From: Staphylotrichum longicolle
Taxonomy: Eukaryota > Ascomycota > Sordariomycetes > Sordariales > Chaetomiaceae
Direction: 5' to 3'
DNA length: 64,000 nt
NCBI GenBank assembly: GCA_019096155.1
Contig: JAHCVI010000002.1
Location: 3,038,001-3,102,000 of the forward strand
Of the stretch, positions 36,157 through 47,538 are shown one piece after another; positions within the stretch are counted from its first letter, which is position 1, and each line of letters begins with the position of its first letter. Under the pieces are notes generated by a model that was not told the DNA's origin, searched no databases, and saw nothing but the letters and a program-made list of their open reading frames with translations. The position numbers and the translations under genes were made by a program.

Positions 36157-37688
36157 ATGTCTTTCATCATGCAGAGGGCTATTCTCTCGCTGGCTCTTTT
36201 GAGTCTTGGGTATGATGCCACTCACCTTTCAGTCTTGCACTTCGTTGACTGACCGTGCGCCAGCCCCTGTCTCACGGTTGCTTGGAGACATGGCAACCAG
36301 GGCCGTGGTTACCCAGTGTATGGCGGCTATTCCGCGCACCAACCTGAACTCACCACAACTGTCACGTCGACTGAGGTGTCCACGGTCACAGCCAGTGAGA
36401 ACTCTTGCAACGTGATCTACATCCCAACGACAGTCACAGTCTACAGAAGCTGCCCTGCTGCCTCAGTCCCCGGCGTGCCCATCAGCAGCAACAGCAACCA
36501 CGGCCCGTGGCCCAACGCCACCTCAGTCTCCAATAGCCCTTGCACTCATGACTCGCCCACTTCCATTGGCTCTTGGACGACAACATTACATCTCACGGAA
36601 CCCACCGCACCAGGCAGTGTCTCCAGCTTCCTTGGCTGGAACCATACCAGTTTGTCCTCTCGCCCTACGTTGACTGGAACGGCTATCACGACCATCGAGA
36701 GCGCTGACCCCATCGGCACCTCTTCTGCGTTTTGGACAAACTCAACCCGGCCCTCGACCACCGAGAAGGATTTGACCACGGTGATAACACTCACCGTCAC
36801 ATCGTCCGCGGTGGTCACCGTAAATGCAACACTGACTTCAAGCAACAACGCTCCGACTGCTCCAAGCTCAGGTCACGGCACTGGTACAGGGAGTTCAAAG
36901 AACAGCGCCACAGCTGTGTCGTCCTACCAGCCGAGCGTAACCTACCAGACAACTCTATCAAGTAAGTTCCCGCCTGTCTACCATGATAGACGTGGCCCTG
37001 ACTTTGTCCGCCAGCGCCTGCCAGCTCCGTCAGTCGCTTCACCACAAAGAATGCAACGACCACCAAAGCCTCCGTCAGCCTCACCACCAAGTCATGGACC
37101 CTCCCTTCCGGATGGAGCGTCAGCAGCCTAAGCAAGAGCGCCACAACTTCCACAGCCACTATTTTCTCCAATTCTTCGATTCTTTCATCCATCTCCTTCA
37201 CACCCTCGGCTTCCAGCACCCTCTCTTCAGCCAGCATAATCACCACCGAATCCAATGACCCAATCTTCACTACAACATCCACACCTCCTACTCTCACATC
37301 TCCCATCAACACAACAACTCCGCAGAGCAACATGTCAACCATCGCGACCGCAACCCCAACCTCACTCCCTCCCGTTCCAGTCTCCTCCAGATCTGAACCC
37401 AGCGACGGAGGAGATCAATACGGAAGCTACACTTACCCCGCCCCACCCTTCAGCCCTTCTTCCCCCTCCGCTACGACTACGAGTACTTCGGTCATCAGCA
37501 GCGTTGAATCCGCCGACCCGATCGGTGGCACTACCACCGGCGCCGGCACTAGCGCCAGCACCGGGTCGCAGACATGGTCGACTACATTCTTGACGGAGAC
37601 CAGGGCTGGCACCACCAGCAGTGCTTCCTTGCCGGGTGGTGGTGGGTATGGATATGGCGGGTATGAGTACGGTGTGGAAGGGTACTGA
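36157..37688 (+). CDS. Secreted Ser/Thr-rich low-complexity protein
   Basis: Three exons (36157-36209, 36264-36961, 37015-37688) give 474 residues. Exon 1 is essentially a signal peptide (MQRAILSLALLSLG). The rest is Ser/Thr/Pro-rich and probably heavily O-glycosylated, with few cysteines near the start (PCLTVAW, ENSCNVIYI, YRSCPA). A short motif recurs three times: IESADPIG, TESNDPIF and VESADPIG, each following Ser/Thr-rich sequence. The end is Gly/Tyr-rich (GYGYGGYEYG) with no GPI hydrophobic tail. It is probably a cell-wall or extracellular protein. No enzymatic domain was seen. Confidence 0.75.
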
Positions 37689-38608
37689 CTGTTTTGAATG
37701 CGTGGGGGGTCTGGGGTAGAAACCGAGGGGATGAAAGAGAAGGAGGAGGGAAGTGGAAGAAGGGGGGAGGGGAAACGTGGGGAGGGTGTTGGAGAGAGAG
37801 GGAAGAAACGGGCACGGGAAAATGGGGAAGAGAACAACGGGGAATAGGAGTTGGGATGCGGTCCTGAAAGGCAAGTTCGATTCGATTGTTGTCTAGTTAC
37901 TAAGTTGACTGTTTGAATATTTGGCACTGGAATTAGAATTGCCGTCCGATGCTAGCGGACCCAAAATCCGGCACCATTGTTCCCATTCCTTTGTCTGGTT
38001 GAAATGATGCTTCAGCGTTCTTCAAACCTCGCGCATGCCTCACAAGCTTGTAATGTCAAAGACAGTTTTCACAAGGAACAGTCAAACTGCTGCCTTCGGA
38101 AGAGTTACAATCTCGGACTTGAGTCCCTGCGCTGGTATTTCGTCGGCAGCCCCGGCAGCGCAGCGCATTGAAGGATGACACAATGGTCTGCGGCGCAGCC
38201 TGGAAGCAGGATCCGGCACAGGGGTTAAGCTTGTTTTGCAACGTAACCCAGCGGAAAGGCACAAGAGCAATTGGTTCCCAGTCATGAAGAGATCCAGGCT
38301 GGCTTGAAACACTCGGCCCTATTATTCTTCGAGTGGCGTAAAGGTGAAAGCTGAACGGCAACTGAGCGGTGTTTCGACTAATAGAAGGACTGGATATACC
38401 CGGATCCCGGAATCCTGCATGTTCTCAGCCGCCTTCCTCCCATCTATGTGTCAATGGGCAGCTGAATGTTAACTGTGGTTACACAGCCTCTCTTCAACGT
38501 AGGGAGCTGCGTATAAGAGTGAGACACGGCTCTCAGCCTATCTCTTCTAGACCACAAACAGCCAACGCACACGCACCCTTACAACCACAGCCCACCACCA
38601 CCGCCGCC
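37689..38608. other. Intergenic with purine-rich strand
   Basis: 37700-37860 is almost all G and A on the plus strand. The remainder is the promoter of the spherulin-4 gene. Confidence 0.55.
38512..38517 (+). promoter_or_regulatory. TATA-like box of spherulin-4 gene
   Basis: TATAAG about 97 bases upstream of the ATG at 38609. Confidence 0.4.
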
Positions 38609-39537
38609 ATGAAGCCCATTCTCCTGACCACTCTCGCGGCCGCCGCCACCGCAACCGACCTCCTCCTCCCCCTCTACCAGTTCCCTGCCAACAACGGCGG
38701 CGTCTGGTCGCCCATCGAGGACGCCCTGACCGCCAACCCCTCCCTCACGGCCAAGATCATCATCAACCCGCACAACGGCCCCGGCGGGCCCGGCGAGGGC
38801 ATCGACGACCCGCAGTACGCGGCGGGCACCAAGGCGCTCGCGGCCCACCCCAACGCGCAGCTCATCGGGTACGTGCACACGTCGACCGACCTCGGCGCGA
38901 CGCGCTGCAACGTGCCCTGGGCCGACATCACGGCCGCCGTGCGCCGGTGGTCGACCTGGGTGGACCGCGGCGTGGCGATCCGGGGCATTTTTGTGGATGA
39001 GGCCCCCGTCAACACCGCCAACGACTGCGTCGCGTACATGCGCAACCTGACCGACTTCATCCGCACGGACCCGGGGCTCCGGTTCGGCGCCCGGCCCGTC
39101 GTCGTGTTCAACCCGGGCGGCACGGGCCAGCTGCAGGCGTACTACGACCTGCAGCCGGATCTGATCGTCGCGCTGGAGACGTGCTTTACGGTGCCCGAGA
39201 GGGCGGGCGGGGATTACGACCAGTGTCCCACGTCGGGCGGATATGAGAGGTATGACCATGACGGCGTGGGGAGCTCGATCGATAACGTGCTGTTTCCGAG
39301 CGTGGGAGGGCGAATGCGGTGCGGACGGCGGTGCTGGTGCATGGGTTCCACGATTTCAATGGGCCGGCGGCAAATCTGAGTGCTACGGAGGGAGTGTTGG
39401 ACCAACTGGTCAAGGGGGTGGTGCAAAGGGGTATTGGGGCGACCTTCTTCAACACGGCAGGCTACCACACGTTTACGGATGGCCCGGCGTCTATTGGGAC
39501 AGTCGCACGGGTTTTGAGAACCGCGAATGGGGCGTAG
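38609..39537 (+). CDS. Spherulin-4 family secreted protein, interrupted by a frameshift
   Basis: The ATG at 38609 opens a signal peptide and then the spherulation-specific family 4 core (LLLPLYQFPANNGGVWSPIE; IRGIFVDEAP; VVVFNPGG). This family has a TIM-barrel-like fold and unknown enzymatic role, possibly polysaccharide-related. At about 39304-39313 the frame is lost: the first frame ends at a stop at 39379, while the family sequence resumes in the next frame (NAVRTAVLVHGFHDFNGPAA ...) to the stop at 39537. One missing base in the GGGAGGG run explains it. This is either a sequence error or a recent mutation. The upstream and downstream halves are otherwise intact. Confidence 0.8.
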
Positions 39538-39634
39538 TTGGGAAGCTATGGAGAGTACAGGCACAGTTCGAGGTGTGTGTCGATTCAAAATGGGGTTAGA
39601 GTACCTAGATGGAAGTAAAGCCTGCCGTCATTTT

Positions 39635-40190
39635 TTAGCAAGCAGCGCCCTTGATCCCGTAGCACTCCAACACGCCGTTGCCGTTGTCCACGATGGTGTC
39701 TGCATGAAATCGGATGCCCTTGGTTAGTCAAGAAACATGCAGTACTCCATGGGGGTCGACTGACTCAGATCAAAGATGGCCGTTGGCCAGTCTGCCTGGG
39801 CCGCACCAGTTCCGGGATTGCATTTACAGTACATCAGCGTCGGGCCAGCATCAACAATCAGCCCGTTATCCGGCTTTCCGTTGGTGCATTCGATGCATTG
39901 GTCGAGGTGCGGGCTGTTCTTGTTAGTCCGGGACGGTCCAGAGTTTATGTCGAGGTCCATTCTTACCCAGCCCCGGTCGGATCCGCCGCCAGGCGCCCGT
40001 AGTTGTTCTTGAGGCAGCGGTTCAGGTCCAACTTGGAGCACTTGAGCTGCCCAAAAATGTTCTTGCAGTTGGCTGTCAGCGTCCTGCCGCTGACCTTGAT
40101 CGAGCTGGTTTCGCACGAGCCCGAGAAGTTGGCGGCCAAAGCGCCGGTGGCGCCGAGCCCAAGAACCACGAGCGAAAGAACGGACTTCAT
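39635..40190 (-). CDS. Secreted cyanovirin-N homology (CVNH) protein
   Basis: Three exons (40190-39967, 39913-39765, 39699-39635) give 145 residues. A signal peptide (LVVLGLGATGALAA) is followed by ANFSGSCETSSIKVSG, then DLNRCLKNNYGRL and, across the last intron, FDLNTIVDNGNGVLEC. These are the two tandem CVNH half-repeats with their DLN..I.N.NG.L motif. CVNH domains bind mannose-type glycans, and fungal members may act in wall binding or defence. Eight or more cysteines suggest disulphides. It lies tail-to-tail with the spherulin-4 gene, only about 100 bases apart. Confidence 0.85.
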
Positions 40191-40314
40191 CGTGACTGCG
40201 GAGTTCGAGGTCGTTGAAAACCTATATGAGGACGAGCTTGTGCTGTCAGCGTTGACCAAATGAGGACTCCGCTGATCAAGCCCAGATTCGGACCTCCCGG
40301 TGAACTATGGGTTG

Positions 40315-40320
40315 TTTATA
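40315..40320 (-). promoter_or_regulatory. TATA box of CVNH gene
   Basis: TATAAA on the minus strand, about 125 bases before the ATG. Confidence 0.5.
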
Positions 40321-42269
40321 GACACCCGACGGAGCGGGGGGCGGTCTGGTCAGTCCGGAGACGGTGAGCGTCTGGGGATCCTGGTCCGGACGGTCATTGA
40401 TGGAACTGCACCTGAGATAAGTGAAAGCAACACAAGATTGCAACCATGTGCCAGGAGAAGGGAGATGCTGATATTAAGGTTGTCATTGGCGCTGTCATTT
40501 GCGGCCTTGTGTCGGGCAATGAAACCGGGTTCCGGCACCCACGATGTGTGAGGGACGGCGAAACCCCCTGAGCCAAGGCCGGTGGACATGCCATGATATC
40601 CGTCTAAGCGGAGCTCAAGCAAGAAATCCCGATATTGGACCTAATAATAGACAGTTTATCTCCAAAGTTGAGAGCGTAATAAATGATGCCCGGGTAAATG
40701 AAAGTTGCGGACCCTCGTTCTTGGTAAGAGGCGTCTCGCCTCTCCCGTCGATTGGCTGGCAATATCTTGAGCCTAAGAGACACGGAACAGCCTTCTGAAA
40801 AGAGATAAGTGCCTGTCCGCGTTCTAGACTCTGGTACAGTCAGTGTTGATTCTTCAGAGTTGTGAAAAGGGGCATTTTATGAGCGGACCAGGGTGAGCAC
40901 ATGGTACTGACATCAAACTCGCCCGGGACTTTCACGTCGAAAACCGCATGAGGTCGCCTAAAGACACAAGCAGTTGAATGCCGATGCGACGACATTCAAA
41001 TTGACGCACACGATGCTCCGTGGCGAACTCGGATACCGCCACCCCGGTTTGAGCTGTATTCCTCCTTCGCTCACTTCGGATGCCCTCTAAACTCAACTCT
41101 GCCGACGTGGACCGGGAAGATATGCCATAAAAGGTTGAAGTGCTGCGGACCACTTATTAGGAGTGACGATTTGATACCGTGCTAAATGGATAATGAGGGT
41201 TGTTTCCAGGCACTCAGTCTGTTTCCCTGCGGGTGCTCGACGGTGCTCGACATACTCGGCGAAGCACTTGAACAGCGCCATAAGATTGAACACCCTCATC
41301 TAACAGAACCAGCAGGGAGCTAGATGACTGACACTTGGGAGACGTTGATGCAAGGAGCCGGGATGCTGAGAGAGTCACTGTCACCCCGTTTGCTAAACGA
41401 CGGAGTCAGCAAGTCCGGGCCCGGAAGAATCCTGTAGCGTCGTGACTGTTCCGAGTCTGGGATGTCAAAGTTCCAGTTTTCAGTTTATAGAAACAGGCAT
41501 GAAGGTAAGGCATTCTTCTCCTTGCCGTTCAGAACTTGTGCAGTTCCTCTCACAAGAGTGTTCATGGAGTATAATATCCACATGTTGCCTGGATCGAGGT
41601 TCTCCTTGTGCCAGATAATAACTGCCTATGTTCTTGCACAACTGTAGTATCAGTGTTCATCTCTCATTCCGCCGAGTCATTACATGGTGTCTTGAAAGTG
41701 GACCTTGCTCCAATGCCACCGGATTCAAAGCTGAACTTGGCTCGTGGGCCAAGTGACATTCACGTTCACTCAGACATTGGGCTCGATACAGACAACAAAA
41801 TACCTCAAGTTGCCACCAAATCTGGTCTGGAGTGAAGGTAGAGTTTCTTTAACGGAGGCGAATGCATACAATCGAAACATGCATCACAGCGCAGGTGCGT
41901 GCTCTGCACATTTCGACATCTTTGGACGCAGTGCAGTCCGGTCTCGCGATTAACAGTAAGTATGTGCTGGTTTATCTTTAGTATCTAAGAGTAATTCAGA
42001 AGTCTCTCAGTTTTCGTCACCTACCTTACTCTCTTGTTGCACTTCGTGGTGTCGGGTTGTCGGGTTGTTGGGTCGAACAGAAATCACATGCAAGAATAGC
42101 AACATTCTCAATCGGCCGATGAACTGCTGGACTCGGGCCGTTGACAGGTGCCGCCCCACTGAAACTTTGGTTCCCTGTCTCCCGTTGCCCTGTTTTCAGA
42201 TCCGTGACATTTGTTGAGTTCAGTGTCACACAAGATCACTTACAACCTCGTCCTTCAAGCGTCACAACC
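40321..42269. other. Intergenic, no gene recognised
   Basis: 2 kb with no ORF over 100 codons that looks coding. It holds the promoters of two divergent genes. Confidence 0.55.
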
Positions 42270-43419
42270 ATGGACACCACGACGCGGCCAACCTTGATTA
42301 GGAACGACCAGGTGCCCTTTTTAGAGTACCCCTCGCCGATACAAAATGACACCAGCCGCCGACAATGTCTGATTTACCTCATCCCCGGCAACCCCGGCCT
42401 CATCGCTTACTATGAGCCATTCATGAAGGCATTGCGCCAGCTTCTCAATGAAAAGGAGGCCAAGGAAGGGTGCCACTCCGCTTTCCACATCTACGGGCGT
42501 AACCTTCTCGGCTTTGACGACGCGGACCACACCCCGCTATTCGGTACCACCACCCCCTCCGGCGCGCCGACCGAACCCTTCACCCTCGAGGACCAGATCG
42601 TCCACGCCTGCGCCAGCGTCGCCCACGTCTCTCTCACCACCCTCCCCAACAACCGCCCCTTTTCCTCCGTGACCCTCATCGGCCACTCCGTCGGCGCCTA
42701 CATCGCCCTCGAGCTCTTCCACCGCCACCACCTCTCCAGCTCCTCCACCCCGCTGCGCGCCGTTCCCCTCCACTCCGCCGTCCTCCTCACCCCGACAATC
42801 TCCCACATCGCCCGCTCCCGCAGCGGCCAGAAGCTCGACCGGCTGCGCACCACGCCCCTGCTGGACCGCTCGGCGCACCACGTGGCCAAGGGCTTCGTCG
42901 ACCTCGTCCCGCGCTGGCTGCTGGGCGCCGTCGTCCGGCGCGTGCTGGGCTTCCCGCCCCACGCGGCGGCCGCCACGCTGCGGTTCCTCGTGAGCCGCGA
43001 CGGCATCTGGCAGGCGCTGCACATGGGCAAGGACGAGATGCGGCAGATCGGGGAGGAGGTGTGGGGAGGAGCTGTGGGAGATTCAGCAGGCGGAGGACGA
43101 GGAGGAACTTGAAGAGAAGGAAGGCGGGGCGGGGCCGGGGGCGGGGCTACTAAGTTTTGGTTTTATTTTGCGAAAAGGATCATTGGGTTGGGGCGGAGGT
43201 GCGGGATGAGTTTATCGAGAGGAGGAAGAGGGAGGGGAAGAGAGCGACGAGGGTGGTAGTGGATGAGGGGGGGATTCCGCATGCGTTTTGCATCAGTAAG
43301 TGTTCATGGTGTGCTTGTTGAGCGACGGCGTTGGCTGACAGGTGTATGATGGCACAGATCATAGCGAAGAGGTGGCGGAGAAGGTTGCGCTGTGGATCGG
43401 AGAGATTGCAGGACTGTGA
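42270..43419 (+). CDS. LDAH-like lipid-droplet serine hydrolase with several frame breaks
   Basis: An alpha/beta hydrolase of the lipid droplet-associated hydrolase family. YLIPGNPGLIAYYEPFM holds the oxyanion region and LIGHSVGAYIALELF the nucleophile elbow (GHSVG). The first frame stops at 43112. The family sequence continues through EELWEIQQ (shifted after a G run at 43063-43066), KFWFYFAK (shifted back across the G-rich 43124-43146), and KDHWVGAEVRDEF with VVVDEGGIPHAFC (shifted in the A run 43173-43176). A normal intron follows (43296-43357), then NHSEEVAEKVALWIGEIAGL and the stop. Three single-base indels explain everything. The well-preserved last exon argues for sequence error over decay. 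Confidence 0.8.
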
Positions 43420-43711
43420 AGGGACGCTGGGCTTGGAGGCCAAGGCGAAGAAGGTCTGCTCTTGAGACCACGGGCCACCTGGATCGGATCGAGTTCTAGG
43501 CACCGCGGGACCGATACCCGGCGTCCACAACATTGGCTCCTCCGACCCCATTGGCCTCGGGCTACCATCAGATGGACGGAAGCATTCCGTCTTGTTGTTC
43601 CATCCAACCGAGAACTGGGTATCCTTGGGCTTCTCGTCGATTACTGATGCTTCCGAAAGCTTCAGCCGAACCCTAATGCGCCTGTCTTTCCCTTCTCGGA
43701 CCATGGATTGT

Positions 43712-44161
43712 CTAGCGGCCTTGTTCAGCTGGGCCGGCCCGGACCGCAAGAGCAAGGGCATCCCATTCCACATCTTTCAAAAGTTCCATGTCTGCCGTGG
43801 TTTGCGGAGTCAAATAAGCTCGCGCCAATGTGATGCCGAGCGCTCGGCTGCCGACACCGCTGAAGGGCGAGCCAGACCAGTTTACGATCAACCCAATGAG
43901 ATGAGACCCCAGCGCAAAGTTCTTTTGCACCAACGCTTGGTGGAGCGAGCGCCAGTCCGGGACAAAGGTCGCACCAAGTTTAGGCACCCGAATTCTCTCG
44001 CTCGAGATTGGCCGCGCCAGCTCCACCAAACAGACGCAACTCCAGGTCCAAGTGTCGACTGCAGCGTTGAACCATCTCTGTTGAGAGCCATTTATTCCCA
44101 ACCGGGCAGGAGAGCGCATCCGACAACTTTCGGGAGATGCAACTTGATGGAATCTGCACAT
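43712..44161 (-). CDS. Orphan 149-residue ORF, possibly a gene fragment
   Basis: An ATG-started ORF on the strand opposite the hydrolase, 290 bases downstream of it. The composition looks coding: VDTWTWSCVCLVELARP, then LVQKNFALGSHLIGLIVNW and GVGSRALGITLARAYL, with balanced Leu, Val and Trp. It could be a small protein or an exon or remnant of a larger one. I do not recognise the family. No signal peptide or splice continuation is evident. Confidence 0.4.
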   Translation of the reverse strand: MCRFHQVASPESCRMRSPARLGINGSQQRWFNAAVDTWTWSCVCLVELARPISSERIRVPKLGATFVPDWRSLHQALVQKNFALGSHLIGLIVNWSGSPFSGVGSRALGITLARAYLTPQTTADMELLKDVEWDALALAVRAGPAEQGR

Positions 44162-44383
44162 ACTTAGCTCGATCGATGGAGAAAAAAATCAATTGCCATT
44201 GGGGGTATCCTATCGTGAACGCCGTAAACCCAGAACCGTGATCAAGTCATTACATTGCCCGCGGACAGGCAGGGTTGTCGAGGTGGTCATCGCCCTCGTT
44301 CCCCTCCAACGGTCCCCAGAACCCATTGGGTGTCTCGTAACGCCCTGCTGGGTGTCTCTGTGCCTGCCTCTCCCCCCAAGCCA

Positions 44384-45488
44384 CTACAGGTATTGACCCA
44401 TAGTTGGGGGTTTCTGACCCACTTCGCTGCTGATGGCTTCTCCGTAAATGCGTGGCGGTCTAGCGTGGTAGGGTGATTCAGCGCCCAAATCCCACAATCC
44501 TGACATGGCTTGGGCGAGCATCGCGTTCTCGAGGGCCACTGCGGGCGGCCGTTCTGAGGATGTCGTTTGCTGCAAGGAGATCCCAAACTCCGAAATCTGG
44601 CGGCGTGGCTTTTGATCGATCTCTTGCAGCGTCACGGTCGCCGCGATGTGTTTGAGTTTCGTGGGCGGGGGCGTTGCTGGTGATTCTGCTTTGTCTATCG
44701 AGTGTCTGCCGTCACGCCAGGGAGCGGCCATGTGGGCGTACTGCGGTGGCAACTGGCCAACGGCTTGTCGTGATTTCCTTCGCCTGCTGTCGGCGTAGCT
44801 GCAGATGAAGAAGAATAGCAGAAACGAGTGAATGACCCTGAGTCCCAGATTAGCCCAGCTCGTTGAAGTTGTTGGCCGTACCGCTTACATGAGAACAACA
44901 AGGAGGCATGCGCTGGCGATCTCCTCTGCAGCGGTGCGAAAGCTAGAAGGGAAGTCGATCAGGCCACAGATGATGTCCACGAGCAGTATGCCCATCGAAA
45001 TGGCCACCCCGACAAACAGGATGCCATCAACCACCACATGGATCTTGGGCGGGATCCCGCCGTCCCGGAGGACACAAGCAGCAACGAACTCGGCCACGTT
45101 CCAGAGTGCAACCACAGGACACTGTAACAAGCAGGAGTCAGCACCAGATGAATCCTGAAGCATGGCACGAATTGGCATCAGTACGGACCACCACAAGGAG
45201 AGGCACAAGCCGTTCGACCGCGTGGAAGGGACCCTGTCGGTCGGCTACGACGGAGGCAATGATGCTCGTCACCGTACCGGCAATGGCTAACGAGATGATG
45301 CGCAAGATGAGACAGGTGACAAAGACGCTCCTGCCGAGGCCATGGTAGTCGTTGAGCCTCCACTGTTTGAGCTCTTTCAACGACGGCTTCGCGGTTGGTG
45401 GTGGGAGGGAATCGAGCCAAGCCTCGACGAGAGGGTCGAAAGGAGGCGGAGGCCGGGACGGCGTTGATCGCACGCTGATCCTCCACAT
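44384..45488 (-). CDS. Four-helix integral membrane protein of unknown function
   Basis: Three exons (45488-45189, 45121-44889, 44837-44384) give 328 residues. After a Pro-rich N-terminus, four hydrophobic segments follow: SVFVTCLILRIISLAIAG, RLVPLLVVCPVVALWNVAEF, VVVDGILFVGVAISMGILLV and SACLLVVLMVIHSFLLFFFI. The spacing resembles fungal MARVEL-like tetraspans, but no diagnostic motif was seen. The last 120 residues are a hydrophilic tail, probably cytosolic. The first intron donor is ambiguous (GTGGTC or GTCCGT in tandem), so one residue is uncertain. Confidence 0.7.
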
Positions 45489-47538
45489 TGAGGGTGCGGT
45501 CCGCGGCCTATGATGGAGCTGAGGGAGCTAGGACGACACTTCTCAGGCTGCCGATGCCCAGCATGTCGAGTTCACAGAGTGTGCGCCCGAGTGATGGTTA
45601 GGAAGGGCCTTGTCCCGGGGCGAATTGCCTTGTCAGGCGGAGTCCCCAGCTGCGGGCGCTGGTCGGGCGATGGATACGGCCCGCCCGTTGATGGGTGGAA
45701 TGGGACCTACTGCCGTAGACCGGTCGTGTCAGCTGCAAGGAATGCCGCAAGTGTCCATCGCGTGCCGGGCCTGGAATCGACTGTCGAGGGTAAGGCTGAG
45801 CTGAAATACGGCTGGTGCATGTCTAATGGAACCCAGATGTCTCTGGCAGCGTATCTACATCCTTTAAAGGAGAGTCTAAGTCCCGCAATGGCTTGGAGCA
45901 GCCGGGGATATGCCGGGGATGTGCGCTCGGTCTTGACAGAGCGGATTAGACTTTAGGCATCCGCGAAACGACCCCCTGTCATGAGCTGCGATTGCTCCAT
46001 CCCGTGCCCACTTCGCGGATGACGGCCAGGCTTGTGGCCATGTCTGTACAGTATAAGAGCCGCAAGAGCCCGCACGTCTTTCTGAAATACGGGTTGTTCC
46101 TGGCATTCCGCGCTTCTCGTATCAGGGTGAGGTATCGCCATCCCTAGAATCGAGGGCGCGACAATGGTCAAATGCCGCGCCCAGGAGCCCAAGCCTGACA
46201 CATTGGCGCTGGGCATTCCTGCCACAGTAAGCACCCCAGGTCGTCAGCACTCTCGGCGTCGATCACTCGTCGGCTCGCAACAGCTGGTGGGTCTTGTTCG
46301 GTTCCGATGCGTTTTTGAGGTGTCGGTGCTGTATCCGCGCCCCGTTCAATTCTCTTTTTGGGCGTTGGAAATGAGGCTTATGATGAATTGTCTATTCTCG
46401 GCCAATGTTGTGCCAGGACCGTGCTGTGCTCCCCTGGGCAGTGAATCGTTCGTTGACTGAAAGACTTGCATGCAACCCCAGACCGAGACCAGTCTGAGAC
46501 CCAGCAAAGGGATAGGCGATCGCTTCCGGGTATTTTCTCCAGATCCAGTTGTGCATTTCCAGGAGGGCACAGGACGACGATGAGAGTCTGGCGCATGGAC
46601 GCAGCGAATCTTGAAGCTGAAGCCGAGGAAGGCAACACATTATTCAAGAGGGGCCTCCGAGCAGAGTCAAAGACACCTGCAAAAAGTGATTGATGAAAGT
46701 CAATGCTTGTGGAAGACAGTCTGACATCGTGCGATTGAGATAAGCGTCGGGTGATCGCCTTCAAACCACACTTGGTCTCCTCTGGCCAAGCTGGAAATGC
46801 CTAACCAAGACACCGTAGTCGTCAATATCACTGAGAAAATCCTCCCGCAGACGCTTGAGCGACGTGTAGGAGCTGGGGTTCCTTCCCACATTGCAAGGCG
46901 CCTGAGGGATTGAGGCTGGGGAACATGGATGCTGGCAACAGGCGCACGTCGATTGGCGTGTGATTGGACAGGCGATGATTTGACCCTTGAAACATTGGAA
47001 ACTTTTGCCCCGCACAGAAATATCGACTGTGTCAAGTCACGTGAGACTTTGTGGTGGAGCTGGAGAAGGATTGTGACGTCAAACATCGAGGGAACAATGT
47101 CAACCGCCGAAGTATACACGAGAAATGCAAAGGGGAGGAAATGATTGTGTTTGTTTCTTGGGTCTCACGAAATCTAGATGCTCAGTTGCATTGCGGATGC
47201 ATGTTTTGCAAGAAAAGCATTCCTTTCCTTGCAGACTCGGCTTGCACAAGCGCTTGCTGCCTTAGTGCCTGAGATTTCGTCAGGCTGCTATCGGTTATCA
47301 GAAATTTCAAAAAATATCTTGCCCCACCAAACCCAACACCCCACCTTCCCAGGGTCTGATACCAACCCACCAAAGGCGCAGCAGCTACCTTTCGCCTCCC
47401 CCATCAATCTCGGTCGGGAAAAAGACGAGGGCATTGTGTTGCTTTTCCAGTCGCCAGGCTTTGTGAAGTTCATCCTTCACTTTTCCGTTTTTCGTTTTCC
47501 CGACTCCCAACACATTTCACCACCAACCGTCGCCCACC
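45489..47538. other. Intergenic, no gene recognised
   Basis: 2 kb of upstream sequence between divergent genes. The last 200 bases are pyrimidine-rich, typical of the 5' leader of a highly expressed fungal gene. No ORF with family features. Confidence 0.55.

Noticed and set aside
37700..37860. Purine-rich block as a CRISPR or mobile-element end
   Set aside because: No repeat-spacer order, terminal repeats or target-site duplication. It is simple strand asymmetry after a gene end.
43056..43178. An intron in the LDAH-like gene bridging the frame breaks
   Set aside because: It would delete EELWEI and FWFYFAK, which look like conserved family sequence, and the donor and acceptor are weak.
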